Source of the DNA: Argyresthia goedartella
Lineage: Eukaryota > Arthropoda > Insecta > Lepidoptera > Argyresthiidae
Length of the DNA: 64,000 bases
NCBI GenBank assembly: GCA_949825045.1
Contig: OX463816.1
Location: 18,053,243-18,117,242 of the forward strand
Direction of reading: 5' to 3'
Part shown: in pieces, positions 21,134-33,200 of the stretch
Layout: each line of letters opens with the position of its first letter
Numbering within the stretch: the stretch's first letter is position 1
Made by a program: the position numbers and the translations under genes
Notes under the pieces: model-generated
Told to the model about the DNA's origin: nothing
Databases searched by the model: none
The model's input: the letters and a program-made list of their open reading frames with translations, nothing else

Positions 21134-23291
21134 TTGATGGGCTCACGGACCCCATCAAACGCTTGATGGCTAAACGGAACCGAGCTAAATATCAGCATAA
21201 AAATATTTTTTCTGTCTACAAATACCTCCGGAACCGTTGTAACCACATGTGCCGTGATGCCTAGCGCCGCCACATCTTTGAGTGCATTCAAAACTACACA
21301 CATTCCGAAGTGTGGAAATTCCTGAGATCTCTGGGTGTCGGTAAGACCCAGAATCAAATGAACGGACCCCATCGTTAAGTATGCCACTCTGCATGGGCTC
21401 CGCTCTAGGCCGGCGTTGACCTCCACTCCTTTCGACTTCAGTCCAGTTGGAATTGACACAGTTAAGAAGGCGGTGCTGGCTATCTCATCGAAAGCTGTAG
21501 GTGATGATTGCATCTGCTCTAATATGACCAGCAACTCTCTTCACCCTCTCTCTACCTGTTCTTTCCCCTATGTGTGGAAAAAAGCATTTTCAAAGCATTA
21601 GTCATACCTTTACCCAAATCTCCAAACCGCTCCTCTTTCAAAGAGTATCGTCCTATTTCTATCCTGCCTATCCTTTCCAAAGTCATAGAATCCATTGTCC
21701 CAGCTTTCCTCTTACCTTAATTCTCACTGTCAGCTGAATCAATTCCAGTCGGGATTCAGGCCGGGTCATAGTACCGTTACGGCCTTACTCAAAGTCACTG
21801 ACGACATTCAGTTGGCTATGGACGAGAAACAGCTCACCGTACTAGCGCTACTAGACTTCAGCAGCGCCTTCAACTGTGTTGATTTTGACATCCTCGTTGA
21901 GATACTGAAGTCTCTGAATGTCTCCCCGGCCTCAACCAGCTGGTTCGACTCCTACCTGAGAGGTCGTCAGCAGCGTATAAGGTCCGAGGAGACTTCAACA
22001 GAGTGGTGCGACCTTTTTGCAGGGGTCCCTCAGGGTGGTATCCTCTCCCCCCTTCTCTTTTCTGTCTTCATAAATTCTATCCCGGATAGTCTCTCTTCCT
22101 CTTATCATCTCTATGCCGATGATCTCCAAATTTACCGTCATTTTTCTCCTTGTGATGTTAATTCTGCTGTGGCATTGCTGAATGCTGATCTTGAGAGTAT
22201 CAGGGATTGGGCTCTTTCACACGGGCTACTCGTCAATCCTTGTAAGTCGCAGTCGATGATTATTGGGTCCAGGCACTCTCTCCAAGTGTTACAGCATATG
22301 TCCACTGCACCCATAATGTACTATGGAACCGTAATTCCCTACAGCTCCAAGGCCAAAAATCTCGGAGTCATCTTTGATAACCTGCTGTCTTGGTCAGCGC
22401 ATGTCTGCGAGGTTAGTAGGCTTATCTTTGCTACGTGTTACTCCCTCAGACGACTTCAGCACTTCTTGCCTCATCAGACCAAAATCACACTTGCTCAGTC
22501 TCTGTTACTTCCCCTCATTGACTACGCAGATGTCTGCTGGATCAGCGCAAACGAAGAGTAACTGGACAAACTCGAGTGACTTCAAAATCTCGGGATTCGG
22601 TTTGCGCGAATTTGACCATGTTTCTCAGTATCGCAGGGATCTGAAGTGGCTTCCAATCCGTCTTCGCCGGGATTCCCACATTCTCTTCACTCTCTTTAAG
22701 ATTTTATATAATCCTCAGTACCCTGGCTTCATACGTGATTCGTTTTCTTTTCTTTCTTCAGATAGGCCTCGGAGACCTCACAGTCGGTTGCTGCTCACAA
22801 CTCCTCAACATAAAACTGTCGCATATGAACATGGGTTCCGACTCCGGGCTATCAAGCTCTGGAACAACCTCCCCACCACCGTCAGGGACAGTCCATCTCT
22901 TAACATCTTCAAAAGTCGTTTGAAGGAACATTACCTTTCTCTTCTGTAGTAGATTATATTTTATTTATATGTTGTATAGGTATTTATTGATATTTATATA
23001 TAGAATTTATAGGATTTATATTATTATGTAGGTTTTCATTTATATTTTATGTGTAATCTAAGTTTTTTATTATAAATATGTAGTCACTCTGATGTTTAGT
23101 TTTTGGCTATGTTGTACATAATAGGTATATATCTATCTATCTCTTCTAATGAAACTATGTTTTTCCTGTCAGCCCTGGGTTTGCTGGAAGAAATCTCTAT
23201 ATAGAGATAAGCACGCCTTTGTATACCAACTGTAACTTGTAATTATCCAATAATGTGTATGTGCAATAAAGTATATAATAATAATAAAAAT
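21134..23291 (+). mobile_element. LINE (CR1/Jockey group) nested in gypsy relic, 6-bp target duplication
   Basis: AAAACA at 21128-21133 is repeated at 23292-23297, and the gypsy frame continues directly after it. The insert starts within the linker before the reverse transcriptase, so it is 5'-truncated. The first 500 bp contains stops. The RT is then open from 21695 to 22561, with DFSSAFNCVDFDI, GVPQGGILSP and YADDLQIYR. The C-terminal part is in another frame (22374-22949, ending LKEHYLSLL). The 3' end is AT-rich with AATA repeats. Confidence 0.85.
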
Positions 23292-23297
23292 AAAACA

Positions 23298-23776
23298 ATG
23301 CTCTCATTGTTTTCCTTGATTTTCTCCTCAAAACTTTATCTAAAATCATTGTTGTACCCACATCTATTGACATGGACGAATCCAATCAATACCAATAAAT
23401 CATACCCGAAATTGAAAATGCCGAAGAATTTCTAAGCAGAGAGAGAGAGTTAAATTATTTTACAAGGGTCGAAATAAAAGACAAGACCTATATATTCATA
23501 AAAGTGTACCACTTCGACCTCTGCACTTATCCAGCCATATTAAAATGTCTTAAAGCAGTTCGGGCAGACCTAGCTCAGGATCTGTCTGAATTATCCATTT
23601 CTGACTTCAGTAACCCATTTGATCAACACTCTTTTGTGAAAATCTATAACATGTTGACGTATATACTTCATAATACCCGAATCATTATCAATGTCCACCG
23701 AAACAGTATAATCTATCCAGTTCCTACAGAGATTGAAAAAATACTTAACCTCGTAACACCCAATGATATCATATGA
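23298..23776 (+). pseudogene. Continuation of the gypsy relic after the nested LINE
   Basis: After the target duplication the frame of the interrupted polyprotein resumes, has a stop near 23397, and is open again over 23504-23776 (VYHFDLCTYPAILKCL, LVTPNDII). This looks like the start of another retroelement region downstream of RNase H. The domain is not recognised. No LTR was seen before 24 kb. Confidence 0.55.
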
Positions 23777-24001
23777 ATACATAATCAACATAGCCAGTAG
23801 CGCCCAAGCTAAAAATTCATCTTAAAAAATTACCGCCCAGTGTAATCATCCCAAAACATATTTGAATTTGCCGCCTAACTTTAAATATGCGGAAATAGAC
23901 ACGATATTTTGTGGAGATGTGATTGGCTGAAGTCTATGGTCTTTCTTACCGGATGTCACCTTAGTGAACCAATAGCAGAAGTTTTATTTATTTGTGTCAA
24001 A

Positions 24002-26134
24002 ATGGCGAACAAGGCGAGGCGGCGAGGACGTGGTAAGTAAATCGAAATGTATTTAAAGAATCTGTTGCGTTTATTGTATAAACATATATATGCCTAGGTA
24101 TCTAGAATCATGAGGTTCCGAGGTTTTGAATATTTTTATTAAAAAACGCTATAACACATCTAAAAATTGCGTTTCTAATAATATGTTTTCAAGTGATAAC
24201 ACAGGGCCTTACCTCCTGTTTTCGCTGCTTTGATTTTGTTATCAACTGACCACATTGGGACGTAACTCAATAATTAAAATATTTCTCATACTTACCTACA
24301 TTTCATTTATTTATTTATTTTTATTTATCTACTTGTTGTTTAGTCACTGATTTTAGTAAAATATATCAATCAATAAGACGTGGACTTAAAATGATTAATA
24401 ATAAATTGATTTTGTTTTTATTTCAGTACTCGACGAACACATATTAGAGTTGCTGACCGAATCAGATGTCGAAGATTTTAGTCCCAGTGATGAAGAAGAC
24501 CCTCCCTACACTCAGGAGACTAATACCGAAGAGACCAGTTCAGATTCAGACATAAGTGATGAACCGGAAGATCCAGTAAACAGGAACACTGAGCCAGTTA
24601 CTCGTGGAAATCGCGGGAGAAATAGAGGAAGAGGTAAAGTTACAAGAGGTAGAGGTACAGACAGAGGTAGACGTCGAGGTCACCAACAGTTGGTCGTCCG
24701 CCTGCTATCACCAAGTAGTCCTTCTGCTAGTGGTTCAACGGATTGGTCAATCAAAAACTTCCCCGCAGTGGAGTACACTTTATTAGAACCATCATATCTT
24801 CCGAACTCTAATAAAGACTTTAGTAAACTCGAGTTCTACGAACAATATATTGACCAAAAATTTGGTGAACTGGTTGTAGAACGCACCAACCAGACTTCAG
24901 TTGCGCTGCATGGACGATCTTTGAATATGTCTGTGAAAGAATTCAATATTTATGTTGGGATCACATTCGTAATGGCAGCTTTAAATTATTCATGGCTCAG
25001 GATGTACTGGGAAGCTAAATGGAGAGTACCTATTATTGCCGATAACATGTCTAGAAACAGATTTACGCTTCTCAGAAACTCTCTAAAAGTAGTATTTGAT
25101 AGCGATGTCGACGAAGAAACGCGTAAAAAGGATAAATTGTGGAAAATGAGGCCACTGATCAGCCAGATTCAACAAAGTTGCAGAATTCAAGAAAAGGATC
25201 AGCGCTTGTCATTAGATGAGATGATAATTCCTTTCACGGGATCCTATGGCATGAAACAGTACTGCCCAGGGAAGCCTAATCCTGTTGGTTTAAAGGCATT
25301 TGTTCTAGCTAACCCCAATGGACTGGTAGTTGACTTTGATGTCTATCAAGGCAATACCACCTACCCTCAACTAGAGACATCTAATTTTGGATTAGGAGAA
25401 AAAGTAGTGTTGTCATTGGCTGATTCCCTTGTGCCGGGTCATATGTTATATTTTGATCGGTACTTCACTACTGTGAAGCTTGATAAGGAACTGACTGAAA
25501 GGGGAATCGGGTGTACTGGTACTATACAAAAAAATAGAGTACCAGGTGATGCAAGGTCTGTTTTGATGGATGACAAAGAGCTTCAAAAACGTGGCAGAGG
25601 GAGTATGCATAACATTGTCAGCGAAGATGGTAAGATTGCTATCATCAAATGGTTCGACAATAAACCAGTAACACTGTTATCGAACTTCGATGCCCTGGAG
25701 CCCATGGATGTGTGCCAAAGGTGGTGTAAAAGTCGTAAGCAGTATTTGTCAGTCGATAGACCAGCGGCTGTGCGCAATTACAATAAATACATGGGTGGTG
25801 TAGACCTCGCTGATCGCATGTTATCGGTGTGCCCGAATAGGTACCGTACAAAAAAGTGGACAGCGTTTTTTTTTCGCATATGCTGGATATGGCAGTCTCC
25901 AATTCCTGGCTGGTTTACAAAAATCAAGAGATAGAAAAAGGAGTCCATCCAAAGAAAGTGCAGCGGTTGCGGCACTTTAAAATGGAGCTTGGTGAAGCAC
26001 TGATTGATATGAACTCGAGCTCAGTTGGGAAGAGGCGCGATTTTGAACCTTATGCCATGGTAATACAAATTAAAACCTATAACGGCAAAGTGGCGTTAGC
26101 TGACGCCGGTGGTATTCAAGAGGTTACGCCATAA
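24002..26134 (+). pseudogene. piggyBac-family transposase, two exons, one frameshift
   Basis: Exon 1 (24002-24032) encodes MANKARRRGRG and ends at GTAAGT. Exon 2 starts at 24427 after TTTCAG and keeps phase. An acidic stretch (SDEEDPP) and an arginine-glycine-rich segment precede the DDE_Tnp_1_7 core. The three catalytic aspartates of piggyBac are visible in SLDEMIIPFTG (about 25218), LYFDRYFTT (about 25455) and GGVDLADRM (about 25804). A run of nine T at 25866-25874 shifts the frame; the true sequence continues in the next frame (HMLDMAVSNSWLVYKN) to 26134. The usual C-terminal cysteine-rich domain is not apparent. No TTAA-flanked inverted repeats were found. It could be an old transposon or a decayed domesticated copy. 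Confidence 0.85.
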
Positions 26135-26711
26135 GTATACAAACACTACCTTCTAAGCCTTACGTTCTCCTACCATTTAATTATGTAATTTTAACTTAAC
26201 TTAAACATTTCAATATAAACTCATTAATTTCTTCTGGCCCCATATACCTGTTTAATGGAAACCTGAGAAAGCGGTTATAAATTTTGAAGGTCTCGTTTCA
26301 TTTTGTTGGCCCACTTGGCCAACCATTGGGCTTCAACATGACAAACACCCCTAAGGAACTAGCAAGACAGAATAGACGCAAGACGATGGCGCGGCCTCCC
26401 CCATTTAATATAGTTTACACGAGGACGCCTACTCGCCGCCCCGTACTCAAGCTTGGGTCTTGCAATCGCAACGCACAACGCCCCGGTACGCTGTATGCAG
26501 CGTCGGACACGTAATTGAAAACAAAACCTCGTGAATGGTCTGTTGTTACGCCGAAGCACTCGTCGGGCGAGGAACAATATCAAGACGCTGCGTCGTCGTA
26601 GCGTAACACATACCGCAGTACTGTGCGTGCCCTGATGACCACGACGCGTCCACGTCTTACGTCATTTCTGTCTGGCTAGCAGCTAATGATTCTCAAAATG
26701 TGTCCGTCAAG
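26135..26711. other. No gene seen; GC-rich patch
   Basis: The first part is AT-rich. The stretch 26370-26650 is unusually GC-rich with many CG dinucleotides. A - strand segment reads RPKLEYGAASRRP (near 26450), which resembles the end of LINE reverse transcriptases, but too little remains to call it. Confidence 0.35.
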
Positions 26712-27204
26712 ATGCCGCGTGGCGTTCTCACTGATGGTGCGACGCCACCACTGCCGCGCCTGCGGTCAGGTGTTCTGCCAGCAGTGCAGCTCCAAGACAT
26801 CCACACTGCCCAAGTTCGGCATCGAGAAGGATGTGAGGAATTTTCTTATATTAACTACATTTTCAACTTGATTGATTATTTTTATTATCACCAAAGAATG
26901 ATTAAATCTAATGGGTATCCCAAAAGTAGGTAACTGACGTGTTTTTTCAATAAAATGTGAACGGAGATTTTTAAGGCAATGTTATTTAATACAATGATAA
27001 TCTTCAAAACTACTGATTAAGTTTACTAAAATCTCATACAATATTACCTATATAAATTTACAGATTGTAGACCATGTTCTGATATGACAGGTTCGTGTCT
27101 GCGATGCTTGCTTTGACAAAGTGAGTCGACCGCCATCCTCTTCTGCAAAACTGGAGATTGTCGACACTTCCAGCGATTATGGGCCTGCTACCCAGCCAGC
27201 TCAG
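26712..27204 (+). CDS. Hrs: Hrs exons encoding the FYVE finger
   Basis: The first exon starts after TCAAG with a split arginine codon and reads [18 protein letters not shown], containing the basic R-HHC-C motif of FYVE domains that binds PI3P. It continues FCQQC and GIEKD and stops at a GTGAGG donor (26833). Exon 27091-27204, after GATATGACAG, gives [10 protein letters not shown], the last zinc-ligand CX2C pair, then a serine-rich linker, and ends at GTAAGC. Six zinc ligands are in these two exons. The first CX2C pair would be split by the upstream intron, whose other side I could not find. An alternative read-through upstream gives CPSRC, which has wrong spacing. Confidence 0.92.
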
Positions 27205-30200
27205 GTAAGCTAATTTCCTCAGAAAGAAAACAGATTCTGTTCTGCTGTTTTATTTTTTCATTGGAAGGAGCAAATCCTCATGCATATGAACCTATGTTGC
27301 CCCGACGTAGTGTCGTGGCATGCGCCCGACTCCTCTGGAGGGTTTGCCTAAAAGCATTCACCCTTTGTGGGCTCAGATAATTTGTAGCTCTATATTGCTG
27401 GCACTTGGAAGGGTGTCTCCTAGAGAAGTCTTGAACTTCATACGAGACGTGAGGAAAAAGAGAATTCTCGAGTTCCAACTTCAACGTTTGAATTATTTCC
27501 CAGCCAATCTGACTACTAAAAAGTTTTCAGATAGGCCAGGAATATCGACACCTAAATCAGAAACCGATTTTATCGGAAGAATTTTAAAGAAAAGTAAGCC
27601 TCATAATTTTATTTTATTAAATTAGTTACTTAATTAAATAAAACAAAATAAACTGTTTGAACAAAGTAAAGACTGATGATTAAAAGACTGAGATTAAAGC
27701 AACAAAATTTACTATTACGTTTATATTTAAATTAAACAAACATTTACATACAGGCACATACATTGCTTCTGGCCCCACTGCCCCATGGGCTTCTTTGACG
27801 TGTGTCTATAAATATTATAGTTGTTGCTTAACTGACTACGCCAATTAAGCGAAGTTGATACTTTACACGCTTTCCTCCCTCGCATTACCCATACATACAC
27901 TGTACATACACTGCTCTTTTCTATGCAACTATAAATATGTACTGAATACCTAAATGCTGTGAGTCATATTAACTTAGCTTACCTAACTGCGTAGTATTTG
28001 ATATAGGCAACAAATATAATGATCACCAAAATATTTTTTTCTTACCCAAAATGGGTAAATGATCACCAAAAGTTGCAGTAAATATCAGGGCAAAATACTA
28101 CGGTAGCTTAGGTGAAGGGTAAAGGGGGTGACCGAAGCGAAGCCCCCTTTATCCTTCGTGTGAGGTTCAACATGTAAGAACAACAAAAAATACTTAAAAC
28201 ATAAACTTACAAACTTACAAACAAACACATACACAAAACATAAAAAGAAGTTGAGTGACCATTTATCCAAACACAATTTGGTGATCAATTACTAATTTAT
28301 TGGTAGTAAATTTTCGAATTCTTTGGTTATCGTTTAAACACAAGCCTGTGATATATTACGAACGCTATGTTATCACCTGATTATTTGACGAGATTTCAAC
28401 AACAAATTGAATAAAACCGGTCAAGTGCGAGTCTAAATCGCGCACGAAGGGTTCCGTACCACCGTTCAATGGAAGCGATGGTGTGGAGTGAATAGTTTGG
28501 ATTTTACACAGCAAAATATTGTTTACAGAGTTATTGGTGCGGTTACTTTCACACTCCATGTACGTAACCAGGTGCATCCATAAGTTTGTATGTGGTATTG
28601 AAAGAATTGTTGTATGGGAGCCCCCTTAAATATTTATTTTGTCCTGTTTTTAGTATTTGTTGTTATAGCGGCAACATAAATACATCATCTGTGAAAATTT
28701 CAACTGTCTAACTATCACGGTTCGTGAGATACAGCCTGGTGACAGACGGACGGACGGACGGACGGACAGCGGAGTCTTAGTAATAGGGTCCCGTTTGGAA
28801 CCCTTCGGGTACGGAACCCTAAAAAGGGATCAATATGTTCTGTTATGTATATAAAGGTACCTAAGTTGGATCCTGGGGCGGTTTGTTTATTTAGTTATGG
28901 TTTCCGAGCCTGCCATACCTACATTCCGCCATTTAAAAAACAATCATTGCGGCTAGCGATGACAACGGTGTCAATATTTTTTATTTTTTTAAATATAACT
29001 AATGTCTTTCATGATGCCTTTTCTAGGATTCCGTACCAGACTGTATCTCATGAACCGTGATGATTAGACAGTTGCAATTTTCACAGATGATGTATTTCTG
29101 TTGCCGCTGTAACACCAAACACTAAAAAACAAAACAAAATAAATATTTAACTGGCTCCCATACAACAAATGTTTTTTTCCCGTATTTGCTCGATATTGAT
29201 AACGGCAACAGGTAGACGCTTGAAATATTTACAGAATAATTAGTATATTCACTTTAAAAATAAATAAATAAACAAAAATTAAACAAATATTTAAGGGGGG
29301 CTCCCATACAACAAACGTGTTTTTTTTGCCGTTTTAATAGATAATGGTACGAAACCCTTCGTGCGCGAGTCCGACTCGCGCTTGGCCTGTTTATTGCAAA
29401 GTAGGGTAATCAATAACTAGTTTAGGAATTGCATCGGGATTTCCATGATCACAATTATTTTAAGACTTTGATCTTGATTCTTTTTCTGTGGTTACTTAAA
29501 TATATTTTCTATCACATCATAACTATTTTATATCAATAGTAACAAATTAGTTAACATTTAAATGAAAAATGCCCTCAAAACACAGCTACTATTCAGGCAA
29601 GACAGCGATTGTCATATCAGAAATACATCTAGTACCCAAAGAGTGCCAAACGGGACTCTATTACTAAGCTTCCGCTGTCCGTCTGTCCATCTGTCACTAC
29701 TTGATCAACCTGATCAACCAAAATAGGTAAGGAGCTGAAATTTACACAGAGGGTGTATTTCTATTGCCGCTACAACAACAAATAATGAAACTACCAGTTT
29801 TTAAGAATTAAAAGAAGTACATACACAGGAAATTATTGGTATGGCCATTTTGTTTTATTTTTTATCAGTGAAACTTTAATTTCAGGTATTGAGTTTTGTG
29901 CTTAGGTATTTGTCATTATAGGATTAATAATTGCTCATTCGAATTATAATAAATATTATTAAGTTTTTATCTACTATTCTATTTCTATCCACTTCCGGTA
30001 GTTTAATATGTACTTACATACTACATACACAAAATAATTTTTCAATGTTTCGATTTATGGCTTTATAGTGCACTCAGAATGTATAATTCAGAAAGTTGTA
30101 ACTTTGAAATTAGATGTTAAATTCTGCATGGACATGGCTGGTTGTCTTGGGTGCATTGCATTTGAAATCGCGGAATATTGTAGCGATAAACTCCCTTAAC

Positions 30201-33200
30201 TCAAGAATTGCAGATCACTAGATGGTTGAGTGATATTAGCCAGATAGTTGTCGCATGTCTATTCGTAATATATCCTTAAAGGTGATACCACCTTGAATCT
30301 AGCCCTAGGAATTCTCGAATTTCTAAAATGACAACTGGTATTTCTAGTCATTTTTGACAACAAAGTTCCATTGGATTATTACTTTAATTTAATGTGTTAA
30401 CTCACTTGCCATAACCAATCATTAGAGACTGTACAGTGATGTAGTCTTAGGCCACCAAGGTTGTAACAGCAGCTCAAACTAGAAAATCGAGCTTTGCTCA
30501 AGCTTGATGTAAAGTAAAAACATACCAGTATCATAATATAATTTATTAAAAACGAAATCGCACTATCACTATCCTTCGAAGGCTTCACCCGCTCCCGGCA
30601 TTTCCCCGCCAGGCACCAGCATAGCTATGTTGTTTCCATTCAACAAAATCTGGTCCAGTTTGGTTATCTTCCTGCCCTCCGGTGTAGATTCATACTCTGT
30701 GACATCATCTAGTAGCATGTTCACAAAGTCGTCGAAGCCCTGCAGTGTTCCCACCATTTCCTTATCATTCTTCATGATGATATGTATTCGGGAGCCGATA
30801 CATTTGTCGACTAGTTCCAATGGTAACAAAGTGTTAGGGTTAGGTAGTGAGGCTTGTGTCATTTTGGAATGTTTGAATCCTGAGAGAGTTTGAATGTCCT
30901 GCAATAGCTTCAGTTCAGTGAAGTTATTGAGATTTTCTATACCTACCAGATACCAACGACGCTATGCCTACTCTGTAAAATTGAGGTTAGAAACAATAAT
31001 GACAGCCAGTGTGACCAGATTAAATTTTACGAAAATACCGAGGCACCTCAAAAAAATACTGAAATATACCGATTTACATAGGACAGATATACCAATAAAA
31101 ATACTGATTTTCTTAACAGGTTTTATTTATTCATTTTCACAATAAATGTTAGAGTTATATTTTAACATCTTTTTCGAAGGATTAAATTTTACACAACCTC
31201 CTTCATCCTTAACACCTTGCTTTGTTTTTAAAATTGCTGACACATTTTTGTTTACAAATCTATTTCTTTGGTCCGTTTTTATTAAATTTATCTGTGAAAA
31301 TATGCGCTCGCATGCAGCATTCGATAACGGTATACATAGCAGAGATTTACTAAAACTAGTTATATTTTTGTATTTTAACATGCCATCACTGTTAGAAATT
31401 TTCCCAACTTCCACCCAAAATTGTTCACATGAGATGGGTGAGCCAGTGCTCGAAGATTGTAACAAATCACTTACTTCGCGATCAAACTTTAGGGTTCTAT
31501 ATTCTTCGTCGATTAACTGCATTTGTTCTGGCTGTACTTCGCATGGGAAAGTTTCTATTACATTTCGTAAACTGCGAAATTCTTTATGCACGGCAGTGTG
31601 TGGGTCAAGAAATTTTAGTTCTTTAAAAACTGGATTTTCAAAAGGCAAACGTGATTTCAATTGCGTGCTTAGCTCAATTAAAAATGATTGGCACCTTCTG
31701 AAAAACTCAGCAATCTGTTCTTTCATGTTTACATTTCCCCTGTGTTTGATTAATTCTTGGCCCACTTGAATACCTAAGTACATATCTTTCAATGGCAAAT
31801 AATTTACATGTGACTTTGGGTCTAAGGTAAATACATTTTCTGTATGTTTGATGTAATTAGTTTTCATGAAGCAACCCAAAATCGACAAGTACATACTAGA
31901 TGCATCATCATACAGTCTATCAATGCACGGATAGTCGCCTTGAAAAATTACGTTAAATTTGTTTACAATCGGCAAAATGTAGTCCAAAAAGTGAAAGTAC
32001 AATTTGTTTATATCAGTGGTAAAAGAATTATATAAAAATTCTGATGACATATTGCGATCACTCAAGTATTGGTCTTGAAAGAACAATTGCAATGCCCTCC
32101 ACTGCTCAATTATTCTACTAATACAGGCATGAAGTGAAAGCCACCTTATGTCGTAATGACGCAAGATTCTGTGATTTTCAGTGTCTGTGAAATTTTGGAA
32201 CTCAGCAAATTCTCTTTGACGCTTGCTGCTTTGAGAAAAATATCCATATACTTCTTTTACTATTTGTTCTAAATTTCTAGGCAGTATTTTACAGGCGTGG
32301 CTAACACTTAATGCTGCAGAGTGACAAACACATTTTATGAAAAAGCACTTTGGGTTTACTTCTTTAATTTTTGCAACAATGCCAGAGTGTTGACCAAACA
32401 TCACATTCGTAGTATCAGCAGCGAATCCTATTACGTCTTTTATTTCTAAACCTAATTCGGATAATTTTGATGACAACGAATTAAATAAATGACCTGCGGT
32501 CTCACCACTTAAATCAACTAAATCAAGGAATTTGGTTTGTACAGTACATTTAGTTTCAGAGAAGTATTTAATTACTATCGCCAATACTTTGACTGTCGCA
32601 ACATCTGTACTCTCATCGATTATAATTGAATATACTGGTTTACCTGAAGGAGATGCAGTACGAAGTATGTCCTCAATCATATCTTTTTCGAATTCGGGTC
32701 CTAAAACATTATAAGTTATAGCAGCTGCTTTGGTTCTCTTGCAGGAAAATTCTTTCGCAATATCGGAATCGGTAAAACACTTCACTAGAACTTCACTAAG
32801 ATGGTCCATAGCTCTAAATGGGATATTGTGTTCCGACAGAAAACTGCATAAACGCAGCTCAGCTTTCTTGACTTCGTCTTTCAGTGGGGCCTTTTTGAAA
32901 AATGTATCAACCTGAAAATTAAATGAAAAAATACTTGGTTATTTTGGAAACAAAACCAGGATGATTAACTTTGAATTAAAATATATCAAAACTCCTTGAA
33001 CTAGGTAAGTAAAGCGAGTTATGCTTACCTTTGACTGTCCTTTATATTTTATCAAGTTCGATTTATGCTTTTCAGTATTTGCATGCTGTTTTAATAGATG
33101 CTAATCTACTTTGCAGTTTCGCATTGCATGCTTTACAAAATGCGGTGAACTCATCATCTTTATAACGTGAAAGCCACGAAGAAAATTCCGGAATTTGTTC

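Larger units (their letters stand above)
27205..30540. other. Hrs intron sequence, transposon-rich, no gene recognised
   Basis: Contains a 101-codon open frame at 27320-27625 of unknown nature, a MITE-like element at 28020-28287 and three copies of a lepidopteran dispersed repeat. Nothing with splice-bounded coding character was found. Confidence 0.5.

Noticed and set aside
26695..26715. FYVE exon extended upstream to an ATG (CPSRC reading)
   Set aside because: Spacing would be CX3C instead of CX2C. The TCAAG acceptor gives a split arginine codon that restores the family pattern.
27320..27625. 101-codon open frame in the Hrs intron as a gene
   Set aside because: No splice signals, family match or compositional support; left as unassigned.
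30863..30904. Upstream in-frame start for LSm5
   Set aside because: The 14 extra residues are not conserved, and the second ATG gives the usual LSm5 length.
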